NCBI RefSeq assembly: GCF_000422805.1
Contig: NZ_KE383923.1
Span: 257,296-321,295, forward strand
Direction of reading: 5' to 3'
DNA: 64,000 nucleotides
Origin: Nocardioides halotolerans DSM 19273
GTDB lineage: Bacteria; Actinomycetota; Actinomycetes; Propionibacteriales; Nocardioidaceae
Both the position numbers and the translations under genes were made by a program. The notes beneath the pieces were generated by a model. That model saw only the letters and a list, made by a program, of their open reading frames with translations. It made no database searches and had not been told where the DNA came from. Below are positions 1-8,486 of this stretch, one piece after another (position 1 is the stretch's first letter; every line of letters starts with the position of its first letter).

Positions 1-507
1 CGCCCACGCGTTGCTGCCGGAGGAGTACGCCGGGTCGCGCGAGAGCAGCGCCTCGTCCGGGCCGAGCACGGCCCGGGCGCGGTGGTGCCAGAGCGTGCCG
101 CCGACGTTCGCGAAGAGCAGGTGCTGGGCGTGGAAGACCGCCAGCGGCGTCCACGGCTCCCACGGCTGCGGCGCGATACCGAGCCGGGTCAGCTCCGGGG
201 CGTCGGCGTGGAGGCCGGCGTTGACCCCCTCGACGTACGCCGACACGAACGCGCGCGACTCGTCGGACAGCGCCACGAGGGCGCGCCTGGCGGTGTCGAC
301 GATGCGGGTCTGCCGTGCCCACGTGTCCCACGGCAGCTGGGCCGGGCCGAGCACCTCCGCGGCCGTGCCGGTCGCCCGGCGTCGCTGGTACTCGAGCTGC
401 CAGGCCCGGTCACGCGCGGTGACCCACCCCTGGCCGCGGGCCAGGTCGAGCTCGTCGTCGGCCCGCACGTGCGGGACGCCGTACGCGTCGCGGAAGATCC
501 GGGCCAC
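1..507 (-). CDS. Penicillin acylase family protein, N-terminal part (runs off left edge)
   Basis: Ntn-hydrolase of the penicillin/acyl-homoserine-lactone acylase family, which cleaves amide bonds after autocatalytic processing. The 169 codons present read from a GTG at 507, which is preceded in frame by TAG three codons upstream, so no earlier start is possible. The opening 'IFRDAYGVPHVRADDELD' is the typical alpha-chain start, followed by 'GLHADAPELTRLGIAPQPWEPWTP'-like spacing (residues about 75-100). The last visible residues, 'SSGSNAWA', match the alpha/beta processing site, where the Ser of S-N-A-W becomes the N-terminal nucleophile. There is no signal peptide at this start, so it may be cytoplasmic or have an unusual N-terminus. 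Substrate cannot be told. Incomplete at position 1. Confidence 0.9.
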   Translation of the reverse strand, partial: MARIFRDAYGVPHVRADDELDLARGQGWVTARDRAWQLEYQRRRATGTAAEVLGPAQLPWDTWARQTRIVDTARRALVALSDESRAFVSAYVEGVNAGLHADAPELTRLGIAPQPWEPWTPLAVFHAQHLLFANVGGTLWHHRARAVLGPDEALLSRDPAYSSGSNAWA

Positions 508-605
508 GCGGAGACACTAGACGGAGCCACCGCCGATCGAGCTTGTCGAGATCTCCGCAACCTGACGCCCTCGCCCCGTAGTTCAGTTCCAGCCTTCCCT
601 GCGGA

Positions 606-664
606 GGTTTCGACACGCTCCGTCACGACCTCGCAAGCTCGCTCGTGGTCGCTGCTCAACCACC
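606..664. repeat. Actinobacterial intergenic repeat (REP/MITE-like)
   Basis: Read on the minus strand the element begins 'ggtggttgagcagcgac', passes through an imperfect palindrome with CACGAGCG and GGTCGTG arms, and ends 'gtgtcgaaacc'. This matches a short intergenic repeat that I recall from many high-GC actinobacterial genomes, typically bounded by GGTGGTTGAG and TCGAAACC or TCGAGACC. A second fragment of the same style, 'gatcgagcttgtcgagatc', lies at 535-553. No other copy was noticed in this window. Function unknown. Confidence 0.5.
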
Positions 665-684
665 GATGAAGGGCCGTCCCGGCG

Positions 685-1644
685 CTACCGACCTCGTACC
701 TCGGTCGGAGCGCCGAACCGACCCTTCTGAAAGTCCTCGTACGCCTTGAGCACCTCGTCCTTGGTGTTCATGACGAACGGGCCGGCCCAGGCGAGGGGCT
801 CGCGGATCGGCCGGCCGCCGACGACGATCACGTCGAGCTTCGGCGAACGGGTCTCCTGCGCCCGGTCGGCGGTGAGCGTGACGAAGTCGCCCGCGCCGAG
901 CACGGCCGACTGGCCGGTGTGGATCGGGCGCGCCTCGGTGCCGACCGTGCCGCTGCCATTGAGCACGTAGACCAGCGCGTTGAACTCGGCGTTCCACGGC
1001 AGGTCGAGCCGCGCGCCGGGCTCGACGCTCGCGTGCACCAGCGTCATGGGGGTGTACGTCGAGCCGGGGCCGGCGTGCCCGTCGACCGAGCCGGCGATGA
1101 CGCGCACGAGCGCGCCCGCGTCGGCCGAGGTGAGCAGCTGGACCTCGCCGGAGCGGATGTCCTGGTACCTCGGGGCGTTCATCTTGGCGTCGCGCGGCAG
1201 GTTGACCCAGAGCTGGATGCCGTGGAAGAGACCGCCCTTCTCGACCAGCCACTCCGGCGGCGCCTCGATGTGCAGCAGGCCGGAGCCGGCGGTCATCCAC
1301 TGGGTGTCGCCGTTGGTGATCGTGCCGCCGCCGCCCTGGCTGTCCTGGTGGTCGAAGACGCCGTCGATGATGTAGGTGACGGTCTCGAAGCCGCGGTGCG
1401 GGTGCCACGGGGTGCCCTTGGGCTCGCCGGGTGCGTACTCCACCTCGCCCATCTGGTCCATCATGATGAACGGGTCCAGCTGCTGGAGGTCGATGCCGGC
1501 GAACGCCCGGCGCACCGGGAAGCCCTCGCCCTCGTAGCCCGTGGGCGCGGTCGCGACCTGCCACACGGACCGCACCTGGTCGCCGAGCCCGGGCTCGCGC
1601 AGGCGGGGCAGGACGGTGAGGTCGTCGACGGTGATCGCGGGCAT
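685..1644 (-). CDS. Pirin family protein
   Basis: Bicupin iron-binding protein of the pirin family, often associated with quercetinase-type dioxygenase activity or redox-linked regulation. About 319 aa. The metal site is intact: 'HPHRGFE' at residues 81-87, 'GDTQWMTAGSGLLHIE' at about 112-127 supplying the later His and Glu ligands. I chose the ATG at 1644 because GAGGAG lies 9 nt before it; the in-frame ATG at 1653 directly abuts that ribosome site. It is transcribed away from the FAD oxidoreductase at 1747. The spacer contains a small palindrome TCAAC-ggta-GTTGA at 1678-1691 that might be an operator for one or both genes. Confidence 0.9.
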   Translation of the reverse strand: MPAITVDDLTVLPRLREPGLGDQVRSVWQVATAPTGYEGEGFPVRRAFAGIDLQQLDPFIMMDQMGEVEYAPGEPKGTPWHPHRGFETVTYIIDGVFDHQDSQGGGGTITNGDTQWMTAGSGLLHIEAPPEWLVEKGGLFHGIQLWVNLPRDAKMNAPRYQDIRSGEVQLLTSADAGALVRVIAGSVDGHAGPGSTYTPMTLVHASVEPGARLDLPWNAEFNALVYVLNGSGTVGTEARPIHTGQSAVLGAGDFVTLTADRAQETRSPKLDVIVVGGRPIREPLAWAGPFVMNTKDEVLKAYEDFQKGRFGAPTEVRGR

Positions 1645-1746
1645 GGCACCCATCTCCTCGGTGGTCGTGTGACCCGGTCAACGGTAGTTGAACCTTGCAT
1701 ATTCCGCCCGTGCGCCGGCCGCACCCCGGCCGACTAGGTTGAGGTC

Positions 1747-3327
1747 GTGACGACCCCCCACACCGCCTTCGGGCGGTACGACGTCGCGATCGTCGGAGCC
1801 GGCCACAACGGGCTCGTGGCCGCGGCCTACCTCGCCCGCGCAGGCCTCTCGGTGCTCGTCCTCGAGCGCCTCGACCGCGTCGGCGGCGCCACCACCACCG
1901 CCCAGCCCTTCGCGGGCCGGCCGACACGCGTCTCCCGCTACGCCGAGCTGGTCTCGCTGATGCCCGTGCGGCTGATGGCCGAACTCGAGCTCGACGTCGG
2001 GCTCGCCTCCCGGCCGGTCGCGTCGTACACCCCCTACCTGGCCGACGGACGGCACCGCGGGCTGCTGGTCGAGAACCCCGAGGGCAAGCGCACCCGCACG
2101 TCGTTCCTCGAGCTGACCGACAGCAGCCGTGAGTACGACGCGTGGTGCAGCTTCTACTCCGAGGTGGCCGCGATGGCCCGCGCCGTGGAGCCGACCCTGT
2201 TGCAGCCACTGCCGTGGGAGAAGGACCTCGCCGCACACGTGGACCCGGCGACCTGGCGCGACTTCGTCACCACGCCGCTCGGCGAGGTGATCGAGAAGCG
2301 GTTCGCCACCGACACCGTGCGCGGCATCGTCGCGACCGACGCGCTGGTCGGGTCGCTCGCCGGGCTGCACGATCCGTCACTGGAGCAGAACCGCACCTTC
2401 CTCTACCGGCTGATCGGGCACGGCACCGGCGAGCAGCTGGTGACGGTGGGCGGGATGGGCGCCCTCTCCGACGCCCTGGCGCGAGCCGCCGCCGGGGCCG
2501 GCGCCGAGATCCGCGTCGGTGCCGGCGTCTCGGCGATCCGGGCCGGCGACGAGCTCAGCGAGATCGACTTCGACACCGCCGGCGGTCCGGCCACCGTCGA
2601 GGCGAGGTTCGTGCTCGCCAACGTCGCGCCGTGGGTGCTGCACATCCTGCTCGGCGAGCCCGACGACCCCGAGTCCAAGCCGGTCGGCACCACGCTCAAG
2701 ATCAACCTCCTGCTCGACCGCCTCCCCCGGTTGAAGTCGGGCATCGACCCGGAGGTGGCATTCGCGGGCACCCTGCACGTCGGGTCGGCGTACGCCCAGC
2801 TACAGGCGGCGTACGACGAGGCGCTGCAGGGACGGCTGCCGACGGTCGTCCCGTCCGAGGTGAGCTCGCCGTCGCTGGCCGACCCGACCCTGCTCGGCGA
2901 GGTGGCTCCCGGCACGCAGACGCTCTCGATCACCACGCTGCTGACGCCGGAGCCGGCCTTCGCCGACGACCCGCTCGGGCGTCGTGAGGAGGCGGTGCGG
3001 CGGGCGATCGCGGCGCTCGACGAGCACCTCGTCGACCCCGTCGACTCGGTCGTGGCGCGCGACGCGCACGGCGACCCGTGCCTCGAGGCGCGCAGCCCGC
3101 AGGACGTCGAGCAGGAGCTCGCCATGCCCGGCGGGCAGGGACACCACGGGCCGCTGGACTGGCCGTGGGCCAACAACCGGGCCCGGCTCGACACGCCTGA
3201 CCAGCAGTGGGGCGTGCCGACCGGGCTGCCGCGGGTGTTCCTCGCCGGCGCTGGTGCGCGCCGCGGGGGCGCCGTGTCCGGCGTCGCCGGGCACAACGCC
3301 GCGCAGGCGGTGCTGGCCTCGCGCTAG
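1747..3327 (+). CDS. Phytoene desaturase-like FAD-dependent oxidoreductase
   Basis: Flavin amine-oxidase-fold protein of the CrtI/PYROXD2 group, 526 aa, cytosolic. The N-terminus has the dinucleotide-binding signature 'VAIVGAGHNG' (residues 14-22), the acidic end of the second strand (E40) and 'RVGGATTT'. The C-terminus 'GAGARRGGAVSGVAGHNAA' is the usual FAD-closing motif of the family. No carotenoid genes accompany it, so the substrate is open. GTG start. Its TAG stop overlaps the stop of the convergent lipase gene within a shared CTAG at 3324-3327. Confidence 0.85.
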   Translation: MTTPHTAFGRYDVAIVGAGHNGLVAAAYLARAGLSVLVLERLDRVGGATTTAQPFAGRPTRVSRYAELVSLMPVRLMAELELDVGLASRPVASYTPYLADGRHRGLLVENPEGKRTRTSFLELTDSSREYDAWCSFYSEVAAMARAVEPTLLQPLPWEKDLAAHVDPATWRDFVTTPLGEVIEKRFATDTVRGIVATDALVGSLAGLHDPSLEQNRTFLYRLIGHGTGEQLVTVGGMGALSDALARAAAGAGAEIRVGAGVSAIRAGDELSEIDFDTAGGPATVEARFVLANVAPWVLHILLGEPDDPESKPVGTTLKINLLLDRLPRLKSGIDPEVAFAGTLHVGSAYAQLQAAYDEALQGRLPTVVPSEVSSPSLADPTLLGEVAPGTQTLSITTLLTPEPAFADDPLGRREEAVRRAIAALDEHLVDPVDSVVARDAHGDPCLEARSPQDVEQELAMPGGQGHHGPLDWPWANNRARLDTPDQQWGVPTGLPRVFLAGAGARRGGAVSGVAGHNAAQAVLASR

Positions 3328-4688
3328 TGGTGGCCGTGGTGGCCGTGGTGGTGGCCGTGGTGGTGGCCGTGGTGGTGGCCGTGGTGGTGGCCGTGGTGGT
3401 GTTTGCGCTTCTTGCGGATCTTCAACGGCGCCAGGGAGTTGCCGACCGGGATCTCGGCGCAGTTGCCGGCGAACGGCAGCCCGGCGAACCGGCCGGCGAG
3501 GAACGTCAGGGCCTCGGGGAAGAACTGCAGTCCGGCCTGGGTGTGCTCGGCGCCGTCGTAGACCTTGAGCTGGACCGGCACGCCCTCGCTGCAGTACTGG
3601 TGCGCGAGGCCCTGCACGTCCTTGACGACCATGACGTGGTCGCCGGTGCCGTCGGCGTTTCCGACGCCCATGAACATCGGCATCTGCGGGTGACCGGGCA
3701 CGCTGCCCATGATCAGCTTGTTGATGGTCCGGGCGAAGGGCCGCACCTTGAGGAAGGCGCGGTACTTCTTCTTCAGCAGCTGCTGGACCCGCAGGCCGGG
3801 GTAGTTGCCGTTGAACGACCCGATGCACTGGTCCTCGACCTCGGCCATCACCTGCTTGCCGTACTTCGACGCGAACTTGTGGGTCTTGATGCCGAACGCA
3901 CGGCCCAGGGAGACCAGCACCGCCGGGATGACGCCCGACCAGGTGTCGCTGCCGTTGACGTAGCGCGTGTTGTGGGCGAGGTGCACGGGGATGCCGCCGA
4001 TGGCGGTGCCGACGATGTTCAGCTCCGGGGCGTACGACGGCGCGAGCTCGGCGGCCCACTCGCCGCCGATCGAGCCGCCCGAGTAGCCGAACAGGCCGAC
4101 CTTCTGACTGCTGGGCATGCCCAGGAACGACTCGGTCGCCCGGATGCCGTCGAGGGTGTTCCACCCCGACTCGTGGCCCGCGACCCAGTGCAGGTCGGGG
4201 CCCTCGAAGTCGGGCACGGTCACGGCGTAGCCCTGCGCCGCCAGCGCGAGCACCAGGCCGGTCTCGGCGTACGCCGTCGTCGCGTTGGCCGCCCCCGGGT
4301 CGCCGCCCTGGAGGGTGTAGCTCGGCGAGCAGATGTCGCCCAGCGCGTCGTAGAAGCTGAGGTAGGCGACGAGCCCGAGGTTGACCGGCCCGGTCGGGTT
4401 GACCACCGTCGTGACGGTCGCGGTCGGCCGGCCCTGCTCGTCCTGGGTGCGGTAGAGCAGCTGCGTGGCGGGCACGACGCCCGCGCCGGTGCCGGGCACG
4501 CCGACGCTGACGGTGCGGCTGCGCAGCACGGTCCCGCGGGGCACGTTCGTGAGCGCCGCGCTGTCGAACGCGTAGAACGGGTCGTCGTGCGGCCGCGGGA
4601 TCGCCGCCTGGCTGGGCGCCGAGGTCGGCAGCACGAGGGCGAGCGCCACCACGAGGGCGACGAGCGAGCGGCGTACGAAGGGCTTCAT
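3324..4688 (-). CDS. Secreted lipase family protein with C-terminal His/Gly tail
   Basis: Secreted alpha/beta hydrolase of the secretory-lipase (LIP) family, 454 aa. A signal peptide occupies residues 1-28 (KPFVRRS basic start, Leu/Val/Ala core, AxA-type 'SQAA' end). The nucleophile elbow is 'GYSGG' at 201-205 (Ser203), followed by 'GGEWAAELAPSYAPEL', typical of this family. The last 25 residues (430-454) are only His and Gly: five HHHG units followed by HHG and HH, giving 19 His, after a Lys/Arg stretch. Such a tail could bind Ni, Zn or Cu or interact with anionic surfaces; this is inference. ATG with GAGG five bases upstream. Ends in a CTAG shared with the convergent gene. Confidence 0.85.
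   Translation of the reverse strand: MKPFVRRSLVALVVALALVLPTSAPSQAAIPRPHDDPFYAFDSAALTNVPRGTVLRSRTVSVGVPGTGAGVVPATQLLYRTQDEQGRPTATVTTVVNPTGPVNLGLVAYLSFYDALGDICSPSYTLQGGDPGAANATTAYAETGLVLALAAQGYAVTVPDFEGPDLHWVAGHESGWNTLDGIRATESFLGMPSSQKVGLFGYSGGSIGGEWAAELAPSYAPELNIVGTAIGGIPVHLAHNTRYVNGSDTWSGVIPAVLVSLGRAFGIKTHKFASKYGKQVMAEVEDQCIGSFNGNYPGLRVQQLLKKKYRAFLKVRPFARTINKLIMGSVPGHPQMPMFMGVGNADGTGDHVMVVKDVQGLAHQYCSEGVPVQLKVYDGAEHTQAGLQFFPEALTFLAGRFAGLPFAGNCAEIPVGNSLAPLKIRKKRKHHHGHHHGHHHGHHHGHHHGHHGHH
3327..3401. repeat. 12-bp tandem repeat encoding HHHG units
   Basis: Near-perfect tandem copies of gtggtggccgtg run from 3327 to 3401, on the minus strand reading as CAC-GGC-CAC-CAC codons that build the His/Gly tail of the lipase. 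The repeat reaches right up to the stop codon, so slipped-strand changes in copy number would lengthen or shorten the tail without touching the enzyme. Confidence 0.8.
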
Positions 4689-4761
4689 GGGGTCCTCACG
4701 GCAGGGACGAGACGCGTGTGCAGGCTAACGCGAGAGCCGCTCCCGGGTGACGGTCACCGAT

Positions 4762-4790
4762 TTCGACCGAGCCATCGGCGCTGGTAACGT
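4762..4790 (+). promoter_or_regulatory. Candidate promoter of tRNA-Lys
   Basis: TTCGAC at 4762-4767 and TAACGT at 4785-4790 are separated by 17 bp, a good fit to an actinobacterial primary-sigma promoter. The tRNA 5' end lies 20 bp downstream at 4811. Called from sequence alone. Confidence 0.45.
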
Positions 4791-4810
4791 TGGTGGTCGC
4801 GGAAGCGCGA

Positions 4811-5502
<692 letters not shown>

Positions 5503-5518
5503 CGGCCGAATCCCTTCT

Positions 5519-5618
5519 CCCGAGCCGTCCAGTCCTGTGACGGTCAATGGAAGTCCAAGAGACCGGGATGATCAAGGACTACCTGCCAGCCGTCCTTTCG
5601 GGTCATGGACGGCTCGGG
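5519..5618. promoter_or_regulatory. 13-bp inverted repeat flanking the regulator's leader
   Basis: CCCGAGCCGTCCA at 5519-5531 is the exact reverse complement of TGGACGGCTCGGG at 5606-5618, with 74 bp between. A third partial copy AGCCGTCC lies at 5588-5595. The proximal arm abuts the ribosome-binding site of the LuxR-type gene, so the repeats could pair in its leader RNA or be paired operator sites. Confidence 0.5.
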
Positions 5619-5716
5619 CACCGAGTTCGTAGCGTGGTCACCGCCGACATCCCTCGGGCGACCGGACGACACCTCAATGCGGGTGACCAAGGATCACTCG
5701 CATGCGGACGCCGGAA

Positions 5717-5749
5717 GGTGCCCCTCCCGCAAGATTCGGGAGGGGCACC
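5717..5749. terminator. Strong hairpin in divergent intergenic region
   Basis: Perfect 13-bp stem GGTGCCCCTCCCG / CGGGAGGGGCACC with a 7-nt loop (caagatt). Neither neighbouring gene is transcribed into it from a stop codon, so it would have to end an unannotated transcript or act as a leader attenuator. No long T-run follows on either strand. Confidence 0.55.
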
Positions 5750-5829
5750 GCCTCGCCTGTACCCCGCCGCGGCAGCTGCGACCGCGGACCGGCTGTGAGT
5801 CCGGCCACCCCTAGAGGTGAGCCCGCGAG

Positions 5830-5855
5830 GTTCACGACACGCGCCTACTGGGTAC
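5830..5855 (+). promoter_or_regulatory. Candidate SigB/SigF-type promoter
   Basis: GTTC at 5830-5833 and GGGTAC at 5850-5855 are separated by 16 bp, close to the actinobacterial SigB/SigF consensus GTTT-N15-17-GGGTAT. It lies 90 bp before the sigma gene at 5945 and would give autoregulation, common in this family. Inference from a motif match. Confidence 0.4.
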
Positions 5856-5944
5856 AGACACCCCGAAGGCATTTCTCTGGTGCCTCTCTTCCTCCGCTGA
5901 AACAGCCGGCGTGGGCCGCATCTCCGGGAACGAGACCCACCCAC

Positions 5945-6745
5945 ATGGCCGACACAGCCACCATCTCTCTTGCGCACCGACCTGCCCAGCTCTCGCGGGC
6001 CGAGCGCAGCATCCGCACCGACGAGCTCCTGCGCGAGGCGCAGGCGACCGACGACGACGAACGACGTACCGCCCTCCTCGACGAGGTCATCCTCATCAAC
6101 CGGTGCGTGGCCGAGGCGATCGCCAACCGCTACCGCGGACGCGGCGTCGCGACCGAGGACCTGCACCAGGCGGCGTTCGAGGGCCTGGTCAAGGCAGTGC
6201 AGAAGTTCGACCCGAGCGTGCGCCCCGACCTGCTCACCTACGCCGTCCCGACGATCCGCGGCGAGGTGCAGCGCTGGTTCCGCGACCAGAGCTGGATGGT
6301 CCGGCCGCCGCGGCGGGTCCAGGAGCTCCAGTGGCGGGTGAACCGCAGCGTGGAGTCGCTCTCGCAGGACCTCGGCCGTGAGCCCACCGACGTCGAGCTC
6401 AGCAAGGACGTCGGCTGCTCACGCAAGGAGCTCGACCAGACCCTGCAGGCCTACGGGTGCTTCCAGCCGTCGTCGCTCGACAAGCCGGTGGGTGACGGCA
6501 GCGGGCTCACCCTGGGCGAGCTGCTCCAGTCCGAGGACGCCGAGCAGTCCGCGGCCGAGGCCCGGGCCACGCTCGGGCCGGTGCTCCAGAGCCTGTCGGA
6601 GCGCGACCGCGACATCCTGTTCCTCCGCTTCTTCGAGGAGCGCAGCCAGAAGGACATCGGCGAGCTGCTCGGGGTGACCCAGATGCAGGTGTCGCGGCTG
6701 CTGCAGCGGATCCTGGGCGACCTGCGGACCCAGATCGCCTGTTGA
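5945..6745 (+). CDS. SigB/SigF/SigG-family RNA polymerase sigma factor
   Basis: Stress/development-type sigma-70 factor, 266 aa, directing RNA polymerase. Region 2 is at about 47-115 ('ATEDLHQAAFEGLVKAVQKF' start, then 'IRGEVQRWFRDQSWMVRPPR'), region 3 at 120-190, region 4 at 205-260 ('LSERDRDILFLRFFEERSQK', 'GVTQMQVSRLLQRIL'). ATG 5945 begins the conserved part; longer in-frame openings run through the intergenic hairpin and are unlikely to be coding. No anti-sigma (RsbW-like) gene is adjacent, unlike many members. The candidate GTTC-N16-GGGTAC promoter upstream suggests self-activation. Confidence 0.9.
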   Translation: MADTATISLAHRPAQLSRAERSIRTDELLREAQATDDDERRTALLDEVILINRCVAEAIANRYRGRGVATEDLHQAAFEGLVKAVQKFDPSVRPDLLTYAVPTIRGEVQRWFRDQSWMVRPPRRVQELQWRVNRSVESLSQDLGREPTDVELSKDVGCSRKELDQTLQAYGCFQPSSLDKPVGDGSGLTLGELLQSEDAEQSAAEARATLGPVLQSLSERDRDILFLRFFEERSQKDIGELLGVTQMQVSRLLQRILGDLRTQIAC

Positions 6746-6849
6746 TCCTCCCGTCCCCCGCTGTGGACCACTCGGGCTGACCAGCCCGATTCCGGCCCGC
6801 GACGCACGCGCGCGCCGCTACGGTCTCCGGCGGGAGAGGGAGACCTTTG

Positions 6850-7689
6850 ATGACGCGCACCTTCGGCGCGGTCGTGACGACCGCGCTCGTCCTTGCCGCG
6901 GTGCCGGCGCTGTCGACGGTGTCGACGGTGTCGACAGTGTCGACAGTGTCGGCGACCGCGGACCACGCCGCCCGGGCGAAGAAGCCCAAGGTCACCCTGA
7001 CGGTGCCCCCGAACGTGGTCGAGGGCGAGCAGTTCACGGTCGTGGTCAAGCTGGGCCGCGCGAACGACGCCACCCGGGTGCAGCTGCTCCAGCAGGTCGC
7101 CTCGGGCAGCGGCCACAGCTGGCGCACGGTGGGCACCGCGAAGGCCAAGCGCAAGAAGACGTACTCCTTCCGGCTGACCGCGGGCGAGGACGACGCCGTG
7201 CTGACCTACCGCGCCAAGCTCGTGCGGGCCAAGGGCAGGCCGGTGACCTCCGACCCGGTCCTCAGCACCGTCTGGCACTGGTTCACGCTCGGGTCGTTCG
7301 ACCCCTACGTGCGCACCACCGGCGTCAACGACAACGGCATCTCGCCGTTCAACCTCAACGGTCAGTCGGTGCGCGGGTGGTTCACCACGGGCTCGCCGAA
7401 GACCTGGGAGTCGCGCTACACCCTGGGCCGGCGCTGCCAGGCGATGCGGGGCGTCGTCGGCGTCAGGGACGAGTCGGCGGACGGCTCGAGCGCGCAGCTG
7501 CGCCTGCTGGCCGACGACGTGGAGGTCTACGCGTCACCGTCGCTGTCGCCGGGCACGGCGCAGCCGTTCCAGATCGCGCTGGCGCTGCCCTTCCGCCTCG
7601 CGGTGCTGGCTCAGAACACGTCCACGCCGCCCGTCTCCGTCTACCCGGCGATCGGGGAGCCCCAGCTGCTCTGCACCGCACTGGCCTGA
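6850..7689 (+). CDS. Secreted protein, unknown function, possible NPCBM-like domain
   Basis: Exported protein of 279 aa. Signal peptide at residues 1-37 with a core of 'VVTTALVLAAVPAL' followed by four STV-type repeats encoded by a 9-bp DNA repeat. Residues about 45-135 resemble an Ig-like extracellular domain. The C-terminal 'GRRCQAMRGVVGVRDES' and 'LRLLADDVEVYASPSLSPG' pattern is reminiscent of NPCBM carbohydrate-binding modules, a weak resemblance by eye. ATG 6850 has GGGAG seven bases upstream; the TTG at 6847 is less likely. Single gene, convergent with the TetR gene across a hairpin terminator. Confidence 0.7.
   Translation: MTRTFGAVVTTALVLAAVPALSTVSTVSTVSTVSATADHAARAKKPKVTLTVPPNVVEGEQFTVVVKLGRANDATRVQLLQQVASGSGHSWRTVGTAKAKRKKTYSFRLTAGEDDAVLTYRAKLVRAKGRPVTSDPVLSTVWHWFTLGSFDPYVRTTGVNDNGISPFNLNGQSVRGWFTTGSPKTWESRYTLGRRCQAMRGVVGVRDESADGSSAQLRLLADDVEVYASPSLSPGTAQPFQIALALPFRLAVLAQNTSTPPVSVYPAIGEPQLLCTALA
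6913..6948. repeat. 9-bp tandem repeat in signal-peptide coding sequence
   Basis: Four consecutive copies of tcgac(g/a)gtg encode Ser-Thr-Val units at the end of the hydrophobic core. Copies 1-2 and 3-4 are identical pairs, suggesting two duplication steps. Confidence 0.8.
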
Positions 7690-7763
7690 GCCGCGGCGGT
7701 GCCCTAGACCGACTCGCGCGGGCCGACCGGCGCGGCTAGCCTGCGGGTGCTTGGGGGGTAGGG

Positions 7764-7799
7764 GCGCCGCCCTGAGGGCGCAAGCCCTTCGGGCGGCGC
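7764..7799. terminator. Bidirectional terminator hairpin
   Basis: Outer arms GCGCCGCCC (7764-7772) and GGGCGGCGC (7791-7799) enclose an inner stem AGGGC/GCCCT with a GCAA tetraloop. It sits between the convergent genes ending at 7689 and 7820. Confidence 0.7.
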
Positions 7800-7819
7800 A
7801 CCACTCCCCGAGCCGCGGG

Positions 7820-8485
7820 TCACGAGGCGTCGACGTTCGCCAGCATCCGGCCGAGGCCGTCGAGGACCAGGTCGAGCCCGAAGCCGAACTCCGCGCCGAA
7901 GTCGTAGCCGGGCAGCAGGGCGTGCTCCGTCGCGAACTCGACCATGTGTGGGTACTCCCCCGCCTGCATGAGCTCGATGATCGGTCCCGCCACCTCGGCG
8001 GCGCCGTCCGGGCCCTCGAACGGCAGCGACGCCTCCTGGATCGCGAAACCGTAGACGAACGCGTCGAGGACCGCGTAGGCGTGCGCGGTCTGGGCGACGG
8101 TGAACCCGCCCGCGCGCAGGGCACCGATGGTGGCGTCGTGGTGGCGGAGGGTGGCCGGCCCCGGGCTGGTCCGCGACTCCAGCAGGCCGATCGACCACGG
8201 GTGCCGGCGCAGCACCTCCCGGGCGGAGCGGGCTCGTCTCGTCATCTCCGCGCGCCAGTCGCCCGTGGGCTCGGGCAGCTCGATCTCGGCGAACACCAGG
8301 TCGACGAGCCCGTCGAGGATGTCGTCCTTGTTGGCGACGTAGTGGTACAGCGACATCGGCTTCGCGCCGACCCGCTCCGCCAGCGACCTGATGGTCAGCC
8401 GGTCGAGGCCGCCTTCGTCCGCGACGGCGAGGGCGGCCCGCAGGACGCGATCGCGGCTGAGCGGCTCCCTGGACACGTCGTACAT
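7820..8485 (-). CDS. TetR/AcrR family regulator (TetR C-terminal type)
   Basis: Repressor of about 221 aa. HTH at residues 8-55: 'SRDRVLRAALAVADEGGLD', 'RSLAERVGAKPMSLYHYVAN'. The C-terminal part, with 'RRHPWSIGLLESRTSPGPAT' and 'AVLDAFVYGFAIQEASLPF', belongs to the TetR_C group rather than QacR or AcrR. The ATG at 8485 opens the conserved N-terminus 'MYDVSREPLSRDRVL'; further upstream the frame crosses the operator. It is divergent from the MDR oxidoreductase at 8534 and the two share the palindrome at 8497-8519, so repression of both genes is the simplest model. Confidence 0.9.
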   Translation of the reverse strand: MYDVSREPLSRDRVLRAALAVADEGGLDRLTIRSLAERVGAKPMSLYHYVANKDDILDGLVDLVFAEIELPEPTGDWRAEMTRRARSAREVLRRHPWSIGLLESRTSPGPATLRHHDATIGALRAGGFTVAQTAHAYAVLDAFVYGFAIQEASLPFEGPDGAAEVAGPIIELMQAGEYPHMVEFATEHALLPGYDFGAEFGFGLDLVLDGLGRMLANVDAS

Positions 8486-8486
8486 T

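Larger units (their letters stand above)
5503..5944. other. 442-bp structured intergenic region between divergent regulators
   Basis: No convincing gene. It holds a 13-bp inverted repeat with arms at 5519-5531 and 5606-5618, a 13-bp perfect hairpin at 5717-5749, a GC-rich fold at about 5766-5800 (CCGCGG arms) and a SigB-type promoter candidate at 5830-5855. A 69-codon plus-strand ORF at 5605-5814 has no visible ribosome site or recognisable sequence and is not called. Confidence 0.7.

Noticed and set aside
3327..3401. Possible CRISPR-like repeat
   Set aside because: Contiguous 12-bp units without spacers; it encodes the His/Gly tail.
5605..5814. 69-codon plus-strand ORF in the large intergenic region
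   Set aside because: No ribosome site, no recognisable sequence, and it runs through the strong hairpin.
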